From Acuticoccus sp039034015 (lineage in GTDB: Bacteria > Pseudomonadota > Alphaproteobacteria > Rhizobiales > Amorphaceae), in contig JBCCBM010000004.1 in the NCBI GenBank assembly GCA_039034015.1, forward strand, positions 124,001 to 188,000: a DNA stretch of 64,000 nucleotides, given 5' to 3'. This document shows, in pieces, positions 24,151-32,436 of the stretch. Position 1 is the stretch's first letter. Each line of letters begins with the position of its first letter. The position numbers and the translations under genes are program-made. The notes below the pieces were generated by a model, which saw nothing but the letters and a program-made list of their open reading frames with translations, was not told where the DNA came from and ran no database searches.

Positions 24151-25167
24151 GTGCTGCGGGTCGTCATCGTTGGCCTGGGGACGATGGGGCAAAGCCATGC
24201 GCTCGCCCACCATGCCGCCGCCGATGCTAAAATTGTGGCGCTCGTGAACCGCTCGCCCCGCGCGATGCCGGCGCCGCTGGCGGGCTACCCGTTTCTCACT
24301 GATTTTGATGCAGCGCTCGCGCTGAAGCCTGACCTTGTCGTCATCGCGACGCACACTGACAGCCACGCCGACCTTGCCATCCGCGCGATGGAGACGGGGG
24401 CGCACGTCTTTGTGGAGAAGCCGCTGGCGGCCACCGTTGCGGACGCGGAGCGGGTGGTGGCCACCGCGGTCCGGCGGGGCCGCAAGCTCGTCGTGGGGTA
24501 CATTTTGCGCCACCATCCGGCGTGGCAGCGCATGATTTCTGAGGCGCGGGCGCTGGGTGGGCCTTATGTTTTCCGCATGAACCTCAACCAGCAATCGATG
24601 GGTGAGGCGTGGACGGCGCACAAGCGGCTGATGGCGACGACCTCGCCGCTGGTGGACTGCGGCGTCCACTATGTGGATGTGATGTGCCAGGTGAGCGACG
24701 CGGCGCCCGTTCGCGTGTCGGGGATGGGGCTTCGCCTGTCGGACGAAATCGCGCCCGAGATGTACAATTATGGCCAGCTTCAGGTGGTGTTCGCCGATGG
24801 GTCGGTGGGGTGGTATGAGGCCGGCTGGGGGCCGATGATGTCGGAAACGGCGTTTTTCGTCAAAGACATCGTGAGCCCGGCGGGCGCGGTGTCGATTGTC
24901 GACACGCCCGCGGACGGCTCAGCCGACATTGAGGGGCACACCAAGGTGGGCGGGCTCTTGGTCCACCGCCCGTCAGGCGACACGATGGTCCCGCTGCCGC
25001 AAGACCCTGGCCACCAGGGGCTTTGCGATGCGGAGCAGGCGTTCGTCCGCCGCGCCATCGCCGAAGATCTCGACCTTTCGCGCGCGATGGCCGATGCGGT
25101 GCGCTCGCTTGGCGTCTGCCTGGCTGCGGATGAGAGCATCCGCACCGGCAAAGTCGTCGCGCTTTAG
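24151..25167 (+). CDS. Gfo/Idh/MocA-family oxidoreductase (4)
   Basis: A 338-residue oxidoreductase, last gene of the plus-strand operon. It has VVIVGLGTMGQSHALAHH, the EKP motif FVEKPLAATVADAE, and LVDCGVHYVDVM at the active site. GTG 24151 is taken as the start because it immediately precedes the Rossmann strand; TTG or ATG options further upstream overlap gene (3). Three dehydrogenases in a row suggest successive oxidations or several related substrates. Confidence 0.85.
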   Translation: MLRVVIVGLGTMGQSHALAHHAAADAKIVALVNRSPRAMPAPLAGYPFLTDFDAALALKPDLVVIATHTDSHADLAIRAMETGAHVFVEKPLAATVADAERVVATAVRRGRKLVVGYILRHHPAWQRMISEARALGGPYVFRMNLNQQSMGEAWTAHKRLMATTSPLVDCGVHYVDVMCQVSDAAPVRVSGMGLRLSDEIAPEMYNYGQLQVVFADGSVGWYEAGWGPMMSETAFFVKDIVSPAGAVSIVDTPADGSADIEGHTKVGGLLVHRPSGDTMVPLPQDPGHQGLCDAEQAFVRRAIAEDLDLSRAMADAVRSLGVCLAADESIRTGKVVAL

Positions 25168-25176
25168 TCATTGCGG

Positions 25177-25203
25177 TCGCGGTTTGCGGGCGGCGAACCG
25201 CGA
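25177..25203. terminator. Hairpin between convergent operons
   Basis: A perfect 8-base stem, TCGCGGTT (25177-25184) with AACCGCGA (25196-25203), separated by 11 bases. It lies between the convergent Gfo/Idh/MocA and gguB genes. There is no T-run on either strand, so it may be a weak or Rho-assisted terminator. Confidence 0.4.
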
Positions 25204-25223
25204 ACACTTCGCCTCAAACCGCT

Positions 25224-26489
25224 TTAACCCTCGCCCCGTTTGTTGAGGACATCAAAAATCACGGCGGCGAGGAGCACGATGCCTTTGATCATCTGCTGGT
25301 AGTCGATGCCGACGCCGAGCAGCGACATGCCGTTGTTGAGGACGCCCATGATGAAGGCGCCCACCACCGCGCCAAGGATGGTGCCAACGCCGCCGCGCAT
25401 GGATGCGCCGCCGATGAAGACAGCGGCAATCACATCAAGCTCTACCACCTGGCCGGCCTTGGGCTGGGCGACATTCAGCCGGGCGGCGAAGATAAGACCG
25501 CCAAGGGCTGCCAGCATGCCCATGTTGGCAAAGACGAGCATCGTCAGGCGCTCGGTGTTGATGCCGGAGAGCTTTGCCGCCTTCTCGTTGCCGCCGATGG
25601 CAAAGACGCGGCGGCCCATGGTCGTGCGGTTGGTGACGAAGGAGTAGACCGCGATGAGGAGCGCCATCACGATGAGGACGTTGGGCAGCCCCCGAAAGTT
25701 TGCCATCAACCACGAGAGGTAAATCAGCGCGCCGCAAACGATGGTTTGGCGGATGAGGAAGAGGGCAAAGGGTTCTCCGGTGTCGCCCTGGCCGGCCATG
25801 CGCGCCCGCCACCCCATGATGAACACAAAGATCGCAACGCCCGCGCCCAGGAAGAACGAGAACGCGTTGAAGACGAAAATGCCGCGCCGGTTCTGTTCTA
25901 CGCCAAAGGCGGCGGCCAACTGGTCGGAGATGGGGGCGCCGTCACCCAGAGAAACGTCGAGCGCGTCGGGGATGAAGCCTGTGGAGAGGAGGCGGAAGAC
26001 GTCGGGGAAGGGGCCGATGGCCGCGCCCCCGAGGAGCAGGAGGAGCGCGCCTTTGAAGATGAGGAGGCCCGCCAAGGTCACGATGAACGATGGGATCTTG
26101 AAGTAGGCGATCCAAAAGCCTTGGGCGAGGCCGATGAGGGCGCCGGCCATCAGGCAGATGATGGAGGCGACCAGCGGGTTCATGTCGTAGCTCACCATCA
26201 TGACCGCGGCGAGGCCCCCGATGAAGCCCATGACCGAGCCCACCGAAAGGTCGATGTGCCCCGCCACGATGACAAGGAGCATGCCGAGCGCCATCACGAT
26301 GATGTACGAGTTTTGGAGGACGAGGTTGGTGAGGTTGGTCGGGCGCAGCAAGATCCCATCGGTGACGATCTGGAAGAACGCCATGATCACGATGAGCGCG
26401 ATCAGGATCCCATATTCGCGAAAGTGCGAGCGGATGAACCCCCACACATCGCGCCCACGGGTGTCATCGGTCATGGTTTGCTGCGCCAT
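25224..26489 (-). CDS. gguB: GguB/MmsB-like multiple-sugar ABC permease
   Basis: A 421-residue BPD_transp_2 permease, longer than ordinary RbsC proteins, as expected for the XylH/GguB group. The IDLSVGSVMGFIGG motif is near residue 85. A long insert around 200-250 and a second block, GRRVFAIGGNEKAAKLSGINTERL, precede the conserved C-terminal helices. It belongs with gguA and chvE but is separated from gguA by a HicAB pair: its ATG is 9 bases past hicB. Confidence 0.9.
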   Translation of the reverse strand: MAQQTMTDDTRGRDVWGFIRSHFREYGILIALIVIMAFFQIVTDGILLRPTNLTNLVLQNSYIIVMALGMLLVIVAGHIDLSVGSVMGFIGGLAAVMMVSYDMNPLVASIICLMAGALIGLAQGFWIAYFKIPSFIVTLAGLLIFKGALLLLLGGAAIGPFPDVFRLLSTGFIPDALDVSLGDGAPISDQLAAAFGVEQNRRGIFVFNAFSFFLGAGVAIFVFIMGWRARMAGQGDTGEPFALFLIRQTIVCGALIYLSWLMANFRGLPNVLIVMALLIAVYSFVTNRTTMGRRVFAIGGNEKAAKLSGINTERLTMLVFANMGMLAALGGLIFAARLNVAQPKAGQVVELDVIAAVFIGGASMRGGVGTILGAVVGAFIMGVLNNGMSLLGVGIDYQQMIKGIVLLAAVIFDVLNKRGEG

Positions 26490-26498
26490 GGGGGCCTC

Positions 26499-26762
26499 TT
26501 ACGCCGCGGCTGCGGGGACGGTTGCTTGGATCATGGCAAGGGCGCCGCGGCGGGCCTCCTCATCGCTGGGCGACCCTGGCGTTGGGATCGGTTCCCCATC
26601 GGCAACCGCGTCCCAGATGATGGATTGCAAGATTTCGCTTGCCTCGCGCATGGCATCAACGCGGGTTTCACCCTGGCCGTTGACGCCTGTGCCAACCACC
26701 TCGACCACGTAGCCGCCATCGGTCTCGTCCGCTTCCAAGATCGCTGGGAAATATGCGTGCAC
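26499..26762 (-). CDS. hicB: HicB-family antitoxin (pair 2)
   Basis: An 87-residue HicB-type protein beginning at GTG 26762, 10 bases after hicA. It has the HicB fold start (YFPAILEADETDGGYVVEVVGTGVNGQGET), then RVDAMREASEIL, and an alanine-rich tail without an evident DNA-binding domain. It shares layout with pair 1. A longer upstream start is in frame but would run into hicA. Confidence 0.78.
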   Translation of the reverse strand: MHAYFPAILEADETDGGYVVEVVGTGVNGQGETRVDAMREASEILQSIIWDAVADGEPIPTPGSPSDEEARRGALAMIQATVPAAAA

Positions 26763-26772
26763 GGGTGTTCTC

Positions 26773-26952
26773 CTAAAGCAGCTTGACGCCGGTCTGCCGC
26801 TCAATGGCGCGAACCAGGCCAGTCTTGATTTCAGTGTGACGCGGGACCGCCGAGATGCGAACCCCCGCGCGATAGACTTTCGTGTGATCCCCGCCTTCCT
26901 TCAGCGTGAGCCCGGCGGCCTGAAGTTTTCGCAAAAGGTCACGGCGCTTCAT
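26773..26952 (-). CDS. hicA: HicA-family mRNA interferase toxin (pair 2)
   Basis: A 59-residue HicA starting at ATG 26952. Key blocks are MKRRDLLRKLQAAGL, GGDHTKVYRAG, VPRHTEI and RAIERQTGVKLL. Length and block spacing are identical to pair 1. It starts 6 bases after gguA and ends 10 bases before hicB, so the module is embedded in the chvE-gguA-gguB operon. Whether it is active is untested. Confidence 0.85.
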   Translation of the reverse strand: MKRRDLLRKLQAAGLTLKEGGDHTKVYRAGVRISAVPRHTEIKTGLVRAIERQTGVKLL

Positions 26953-26958
26953 CGGGTC

Positions 26959-28494
26959 TCACGCGGCGCGGCGGCCAAGGGCAATGAGGCTCATGATTTT
27001 CTCTTGGCTCGCCTCGTTCACCGGCATTTCGCCGACGAAACGGCCCTCATCCATCACGTAGATGCGGTCAGAAATGCCCAAAAGTTCGGGCATTTCCGAT
27101 GAGATCACGACCACCGCGCGGCCGGCCGCGGCAAGCTCCTGGATGATTGTGTAAATCTCGAACTTTGCGCCAACATCAATGCCGCGGGTCGGCTCATCGA
27201 GGATGAGGACTTCTGGCTCTGTAAAAAGCCATTTGGAGAGCACGACCTTTTGTTGGTTGCCGCCGGAAAGGTTGACGGTGGGCTGGTGGGTGGAGGTGGA
27301 GCGGATGTTGAGTTTTTCGCGGAAATCTTGCGCGACGGCGCCCTCGCGGCGGGGGGCGACAATGCCGCGATCTGAGACGCCCTCAAGGCGGGCAAGGGGG
27401 ATGTTGCGGCGGATGGTGTCGTCGAGCACCAGGCCGTACTGCTTGCGGTCTTCGGTGACGTAGGCGAGCCCTGCGGCGACGGCTTTGGGGACGGTGGAGG
27501 TGTCGGCGGGCGCGCCTGCGACGGCGACGGTGCCGGAGAGGAAGCGGCCGTAGGAGCGGCCGAAAAGGCTCATGGCAAGCTCGGTGCGGCCGGCACCCAT
27601 GAGGCCGGAAATGCCGACGATTTCGCCAGAGCGCACGTGGAAGGAGACGTCGTCGACGGCCTTTCGCGAGGCGTCGGTGGCGTGGCCCACCGTCCAGTTT
27701 TTGACCTCCAAGAGGGTGTCGCCGAGGCGGCGGGCGGGGTCGCGGGGCGGGAAACGGTCGGTGAGGGCTCTGCCCACCATGTCGGCGATGATCTTTGTTT
27801 CGGGCACCTTTTCGGGGCGGTTTGAAAGGCTCGACACCACCTCGCCATCGCGGATGACGGTGATGGTGTCGGCCACCCGAGAGACCTCGTTCAGCTTGTG
27901 GCTGATGAGGATGGACGCGAGACCGCGCTCTCTGAATTCCAGAAGCAGGTCGAGGAGCGCTTCGGAATCGGCTTCGTTGAGGCTTGAGGTGGGCTCGTCG
28001 AGGATGAGGAGTTTGACGTCCTTGGCGAGGGCTTTGGCGATCTCCACCAGCTGTTGCTTGCCCATGCCCAGCGCGCCGACGCGGGTTCGCGGGGCCTCTG
28101 AGAGGCCAACGCGCGCGAGAAGCTCGGTGGTGCGGCGGTTGGTGTTGCCCCAATCGATGACGCCGCGGCGGGCCTGCTCGTTGCCCAGAAAAATGTTCTC
28201 GGCAATGGAAAGCAGGGGGACGAGGGCAAGCTCTTGGTGGATGATGACGATGCCGACGCGCTCGGAGTCGGCGAGCGAGCCAAAGCGGCGGGGGGTGCCC
28301 TCGTAGACGATTTCGCCCTCATAGGTGCCGTGGGGGTAAACGCCGGACAGGACCTTCATGAGGGTGGATTTGCCGGCCCCGTTTTCGCCGACGACGGCGT
28401 GGATTTCGCCGGGCTCCACCGCGAAGGAGACGTTGCTGAGGGCGGTGACGCCTGTGAAGCGCTTTGTGATGCCGCGCATTTCGAGGATGGTCAT
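26959..28494 (-). CDS. gguA: GguA/MmsA-like double ABC ATPase
   Basis: A 511-residue tandem ABC ATPase of a multiple-sugar importer. Domain 1 has GENGAGKST, IIHQELALV, a signature-like ALGMGKQQLVEIAKAL and LLILDEPTSSL. Domain 2 has the degenerate P-loop GLMGAGRTEL and LSGGNQQKVVLSKWL with LILDEPTRGIDVG. The ATG at 28494 overlaps the lysE stop. Length and motifs are typical. Confidence 0.92.
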   Translation of the reverse strand: MTILEMRGITKRFTGVTALSNVSFAVEPGEIHAVVGENGAGKSTLMKVLSGVYPHGTYEGEIVYEGTPRRFGSLADSERVGIVIIHQELALVPLLSIAENIFLGNEQARRGVIDWGNTNRRTTELLARVGLSEAPRTRVGALGMGKQQLVEIAKALAKDVKLLILDEPTSSLNEADSEALLDLLLEFRERGLASILISHKLNEVSRVADTITVIRDGEVVSSLSNRPEKVPETKIIADMVGRALTDRFPPRDPARRLGDTLLEVKNWTVGHATDASRKAVDDVSFHVRSGEIVGISGLMGAGRTELAMSLFGRSYGRFLSGTVAVAGAPADTSTVPKAVAAGLAYVTEDRKQYGLVLDDTIRRNIPLARLEGVSDRGIVAPRREGAVAQDFREKLNIRSTSTHQPTVNLSGGNQQKVVLSKWLFTEPEVLILDEPTRGIDVGAKFEIYTIIQELAAAGRAVVVISSEMPELLGISDRIYVMDEGRFVGEMPVNEASQEKIMSLIALGRRAA

Positions 28495-29108
28495 CGCGAA
28501 AAACCCCGGATGGCGAGAAGGGCGGCGGCAAGGATCATGGCGGTGGCGCCCGCGCGCTCGGCCCAGAGGCGCGCGCGGCCCGAGAGGCAGCGCACGATGG
28601 CCGCCGCGCCAATGGCGTAGGCGGAGAGGATGAGGCCGTCGATCACCAGGTAGGTGAGCGACAGGATTGCGAATTGGGGCCAGAAGGGCGCGTCCGGCGT
28701 GATGAACTGGGGGAAGAGGGCGGCGAAAAACACCACCGCCTTGGGATTGGTGGCGGAGGTGAAAAAGCCCTGGCGCCAGAGGGCGGCGCGGGAGGCGAGG
28801 GGTCGATCGGCAGCGCGCCCGTCGGAGGCGCGGCGGAAGGCGCGGATGCCCAGGATCAGAAGGTAGAGCGCGCCGGCGATGCGCACCGCAATCAGCGCGT
28901 TTTCGGAGGCGGCGAGGATGGCGGCGAGGCCAAGGCCCGCCGCCAGCATTTGCAAAAGGTTGGCGCAAAGATCGCCAGCGCCTGTGAAGGCGGCCCGCGC
29001 CGCCCCGTTGGCGACGCTGTTGCCCAAAATCAAAAGCTGGCTCGGCCCGGGCGTTGCCATCATCGCAAGGATGGCGGCAACGTAGACGAGCCAAATCTCT
29101 AGGGTCAC
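28491..29108 (-). CDS. LysE/RhtB-family amino-acid exporter
   Basis: A 205-residue membrane protein with five to six hydrophobic helices. It has the family start (VAAILAMMATPGPSQLLILGNSV) with the conserved ATPGP loop, and FFTSATNPKAVVFFAALFPQF. It lies between chvE and gguA in the same strand and overlaps gguA by 4 bases. Its role beside a sugar importer is not obvious; it may export an amino acid or small metabolite. Confidence 0.88.
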   Translation of the reverse strand: MTLEIWLVYVAAILAMMATPGPSQLLILGNSVANGAARAAFTGAGDLCANLLQMLAAGLGLAAILAASENALIAVRIAGALYLLILGIRAFRRASDGRAADRPLASRAALWRQGFFTSATNPKAVVFFAALFPQFITPDAPFWPQFAILSLTYLVIDGLILSAYAIGAAAIVRCLSGRARLWAERAGATAMILAAALLAIRGFSR

Positions 29109-29114
29109 GGAGAC

Positions 29115-30173
29115 TTATTTCAGTTGGTCTTCCGTGTAGTAGCCGGTGTCGATCACGGCTTCCTTGATGTTGTCGACCGTCACAGGCAGCGGCTCAAGAA
29201 GATAGGACGGGACGACTTTGACGCCGTTGTCGTAGGTCTCGGTGTCGTTGATTTCGGGCTCATTGCCGGCAAGGGCGGCGTCCACCAGCGCAACGGTGAC
29301 TTTTGCAAGTTCGCGCGTGTCTTTGAAGATGGTGGAGGTTTGCTCGCCCGCCATCATGGCTTTGAGGGACGGGATTTCAGCGTCCTGGCCGGAGATGACC
29401 GGCATCGGCTGATCGTCGGACCCATAGCCGACGCCCTTCAGCGAAGAGATGATGCCGATGGAAAGACCGTCGTAGGGGGAGAGGACGGCGTCGACCTCGT
29501 CGTCGGTGTAGTGGGCGGAGAGGAGGTTATCCATCCGCGCTTGGGCGAGAGAACCGTCCCACCGCAGGGTGCCGACAGTGTCCATGCCCATTTGGCCGGA
29601 TTTGACGTTGAGCTGGCCGCCATCGATCAGCGGCTGCAAGACATCCATGGCGCCGTTGTAGAAGAAGAAGGCGTTGTTGTCGTCGGGCGAGCCGCCGAAG
29701 AGCTCGATGTTGCAGGGGTCGCAGTTGTTCATGTCGAGCGCGTCGACAATGGTCTGGGCCTGTTGTTGGCCGACCTTAAAGTTGTCGAAGGTGGTGTAGT
29801 AGTCGACGTCGCCACTGTCGCGGATGAGGCGGTCATAGGCGACGACGAGGACGCCTTGGGCGGCGGCGTTTTCGAGCGCGGAGGAGAGCGTGGTGCCGTC
29901 GATGGCGGCAATCACCAGGGCGTCGACCCCGCGCACCAGCATGTTTTCCACCTGGGACAGCTGGGTTGGGATGTCATCCTCGGCATATTGGAGGATGGTC
30001 TCGTAGCCGGCGGCTTGGAACTGCTCGACCATAGAATTGCCGTCGGAAATCCAGCGGGTGGATGATTTTGTGGGCATGGCAATGCCGACGGTGCCGTTTT
30101 GGGCAAACGCGGGCGCGGCCGCAAAGCTTGCCGCCGCAATGGTGGCGGCGGCCGCAATGGTGATGAATTTCAC
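29115..30173 (-). CDS. chvE: ChvE-type periplasmic sugar-binding protein
   Basis: A 352-residue binding protein with signal peptide (VKFITIAAAATIAAASFAAAPAFA). Conserved ChvE blocks are TKSSTRWISDGNSMVEQFQ, VENMLVRGVDALVIAAIDG, CDPCNIELFGGSPDDNN and YDGLSIGIISSL. ChvE binds aldoses and in agrobacteria also signals to VirA; only the transport part is supported here. The start is GTG 30173 with AGGGAG upstream. It is first in the chvE-lysE-gguA-hicAB-gguB run. Confidence 0.92.
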   Translation of the reverse strand: MKFITIAAAATIAAASFAAAPAFAQNGTVGIAMPTKSSTRWISDGNSMVEQFQAAGYETILQYAEDDIPTQLSQVENMLVRGVDALVIAAIDGTTLSSALENAAAQGVLVVAYDRLIRDSGDVDYYTTFDNFKVGQQQAQTIVDALDMNNCDPCNIELFGGSPDDNNAFFFYNGAMDVLQPLIDGGQLNVKSGQMGMDTVGTLRWDGSLAQARMDNLLSAHYTDDEVDAVLSPYDGLSIGIISSLKGVGYGSDDQPMPVISGQDAEIPSLKAMMAGEQTSTIFKDTRELAKVTVALVDAALAGNEPEINDTETYDNGVKVVPSYLLEPLPVTVDNIKEAVIDTGYYTEDQLK

Positions 30174-30235
30174 GGTTGTTTCTCCCTTTGAACCGGGTCT
30201 GCGACGCAATTGCGCGCGCCCTTTACAAAGAGCCT

Positions 30236-30266
30236 AACCGCGCCCCGGGGGCGTTTCAACGCGGTT
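30236..30266 (-). terminator. Hairpin at the end of the imelysin operon
   Basis: A 7-base stem AACCGCG (30236-30242) with CGCGGTT (30260-30266) encloses a GC-rich loop with its own small pairing. It spans the DUF1513 stop and precedes chvE, so it could end the minus-strand operon. No T-run. Confidence 0.3.
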
Positions 30267-31371
30267 GGGTAAGCATGAGGCCGTGATTGTCGAACTCGTG
30301 GGCGTCGGCGGCCCGCACCGCGGTGCCATCCAGCGAGAGGAGGGTGTAGCCTGATACCGCGCGGTGGGCCGCGCCAAGGCCGGCGGCGGATGCCCCGTCA
30401 AGCGCTGTCTCGGCGATGAGGTCGCCGTTGCGCAAGGTGAGCGCCCGGCCGCTCTCCTTGGAGGTGACGACGACCGTTTCACCGGCGGCGGCGACGGACG
30501 ACACGTAACCTGCCAAGCGCCCGCCGAGGGGGATGGCGCGCGACACGCCATTTTCGATCACGAAAAGGACATTGCTGTGCGCAGCGCGGGCGCCATCGAC
30601 GGTTTGGCCGCCGACGTAAAGCCGGCCGGCGGCGTCTTCGGCCAGGTGGCGGAGGGAAACGCCTTCGCTCTGGAGCGGGGCATCGGCGGCGGTGAGCGCC
30701 GCGCTTTCCCACTCGAGGGTCACGGTTTGGCTGACGAACGTGGCGGCGTTGAGGGGCGTGCGGCCATAGTCCGGATGGGTCTCTAGGCCACCAAGGGCGA
30801 TGTGGAAGCGGTCGGCGGTCGCGGCGCGGATGATTTCGTGGGGGCCGGCGCCGGGGAGGGGGAGGGCGCCGCGGCGGGTGCCGGCGCGGTCGTAAATGGC
30901 GATGTGGCCGGCGAGGGTTTCTAGGTCGTTTTCGGGCACCAGGAGATGCGCGCCGTCGCGGGTGAAGGCGCCGTGGCCATAAAAGTGGCGGTTGGGGGGC
31001 GCGGTGACGGTGGCGGTGGGCGTGAGGGTTTTGAGATCGATGAGGGCAAACCGGTTGCCGGGGCGCCGGGGGAAGACGGCCAGCTGCCCGCGATGTTGCG
31101 CCAGGCCGTGGGCGCGGAAGGTGAGGGGGAGTGAGGCCGCGCGCGCGCCGCTGGCGGTAAAAAATGTTGCGCGGCTTTGGCCGGTGGCGGCGGTTTCCAC
31201 CCCCACATAAACGGCGGTCTCTGGGGGGGCTGCGAGGGCGCCGCGGGTGGCCAGAACGCCAACGGCGATGGCAAGGCGCTGGAGGAGGGTGCGCCGGGAG
31301 CATCCTGCGCCCGGTTGGGCGCCGACAGGATGCGGGGCTTTTTGAAACGCGAGAACCGCCTTAGTCGCCAT
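30256..31371 (-). CDS. DUF1513-family exported protein, last gene of the imelysin operon
   Basis: A 371-residue protein with a twin-arginine-like signal region (SRRTLLQRLAIAVGVLATRGALA). It then has beta-propeller-like repeats, with strands such as VYVGVETAATG, HFYGHGAFTRDGAHLLVPEND and GGLETHPDYGR. This fits DUF1513, which in many proteobacteria follows imelysin and DUF1111 genes. It may bind metal or handle a periplasmic redox partner; no catalytic residue is clear. Its start overlaps the imelysin stop by 11 bases. Confidence 0.82.
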   Translation of the reverse strand: MATKAVLAFQKAPHPVGAQPGAGCSRRTLLQRLAIAVGVLATRGALAAPPETAVYVGVETAATGQSRATFFTASGARAASLPLTFRAHGLAQHRGQLAVFPRRPGNRFALIDLKTLTPTATVTAPPNRHFYGHGAFTRDGAHLLVPENDLETLAGHIAIYDRAGTRRGALPLPGAGPHEIIRAATADRFHIALGGLETHPDYGRTPLNAATFVSQTVTLEWESAALTAADAPLQSEGVSLRHLAEDAAGRLYVGGQTVDGARAAHSNVLFVIENGVSRAIPLGGRLAGYVSSVAAAGETVVVTSKESGRALTLRNGDLIAETALDGASAAGLGAAHRAVSGYTLLSLDGTAVRAADAHEFDNHGLMLTQPR

Positions 31372-32434
31372 CGGCGGCGGTGAAGCCGGCGGTGAGGCCG
31401 AGGGCGGAGGTGAAGCCGGTCTTCAAAAATGTTTCCTGAAAGCCGACGAGGCCGGAATAGCGGCGAAGGTCGGCGGCAAACGCGCCGTCCTCTTCGGCGA
31501 TGGCGTCAAGGGTGCGCGGTTCGGCGGCAAGGGTGTCGGCGATGGCGCCGGCGACCCCGCCAAGGGGAATGTATTCCATGGAGCCGCCAATGTCGGGCGC
31601 GGTGTCGAAGAGGCCGAAGGGCACATCGTAAAGGTCGGCGAGGGCGCGAAAGCTTGCCTCAATGGATTGGAGGCCGGCGCCGCTGCGGCGGGCTTCGGTG
31701 CGGGTGGGGCGCGCCTCGCCCGGGGCGGCGCCAAGGCCGCGGTTGAGTTTGAATTTGCGCAGGCGATCCACATAGACCACCGCGCCGGCGAGGAACTCGC
31801 GCACCAGCGCCTCAACGTTTGGGAACGTCGGGTTGCCGGCAGCGGCCGTGTCATAGGCGGTGCGGAAGGGGTGACCGGGCGCCCAGGCGGCGACGAGGGT
31901 TTTGCCAAGGTCGGCCTGGAAGGTGGCGATGGCGATGGCAAGATCGCACGCATAAGTCCCGGGCGGGAGATCACCATAAAGAAGGTGCTCGAGCGCGGTG
32001 AGGTTGGTGAGGGCGATGGAGCGGCCCGTGAGCCCGCCGGCTGCCAGGAGCGCAGGGTCCTTTCGGGCGATCGCGGTGCGGATGGCCCTTGCGGAGAAGC
32101 CTTTTGTGTCGGGCCACAGTTGGACGCGCATCGGCCCTTCGGCGTCGGTGATCGGGCCAAGGTGGATGAGGCTTGCCCGCTGCCAGGCGAGGAAGGTGTC
32201 CACAAACGCGTCTTTTGCGCGGCCGATCGGCGCGTTGCCGGCGCAGTGGGCGGAGAGCGCGTCTGCGAGCTCAGCCGCTGCGTCCGCCTGGGCCTCATAG
32301 GCCGGGCGGATGAAGGCGTCGGCCGTTGCGATGAGGCCGGCTTGGAGGGTGTCACGCTGCGCGTCCGAGAGGGGGGAGTTTGCCGCAGCCAGCGTTGGCA
32401 GCGCCAAGAGGGCGAGGATGACAAGGGCGCGCAT
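31361..32434 (-). CDS. Imelysin-family periplasmic lipoprotein-like protein
   Basis: A 357-residue protein with a signal peptide (MRALVILALLALPTLAAA) and imelysin (peptidase M75-like) traits. The GxHxxE motif of the canonical imelysin (33861-35129) is not evident. The corresponding region reads LTALEHLLYGD, so this is the divergent second imelysin usually found in such operons. Expected role is periplasmic iron or metal handling. The ATG is 2 bases after the DUF1111 gene stop. Confidence 0.82.
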   Translation of the reverse strand: MRALVILALLALPTLAAANSPLSDAQRDTLQAGLIATADAFIRPAYEAQADAAAELADALSAHCAGNAPIGRAKDAFVDTFLAWQRASLIHLGPITDAEGPMRVQLWPDTKGFSARAIRTAIARKDPALLAAGGLTGRSIALTNLTALEHLLYGDLPPGTYACDLAIAIATFQADLGKTLVAAWAPGHPFRTAYDTAAAGNPTFPNVEALVREFLAGAVVYVDRLRKFKLNRGLGAAPGEARPTRTEARRSGAGLQSIEASFRALADLYDVPFGLFDTAPDIGGSMEYIPLGGVAGAIADTLAAEPRTLDAIAEEDGAFAADLRRYSGLVGFQETFLKTGFTSALGLTAGFTAADGD

Positions 32435-32436
32435 CG

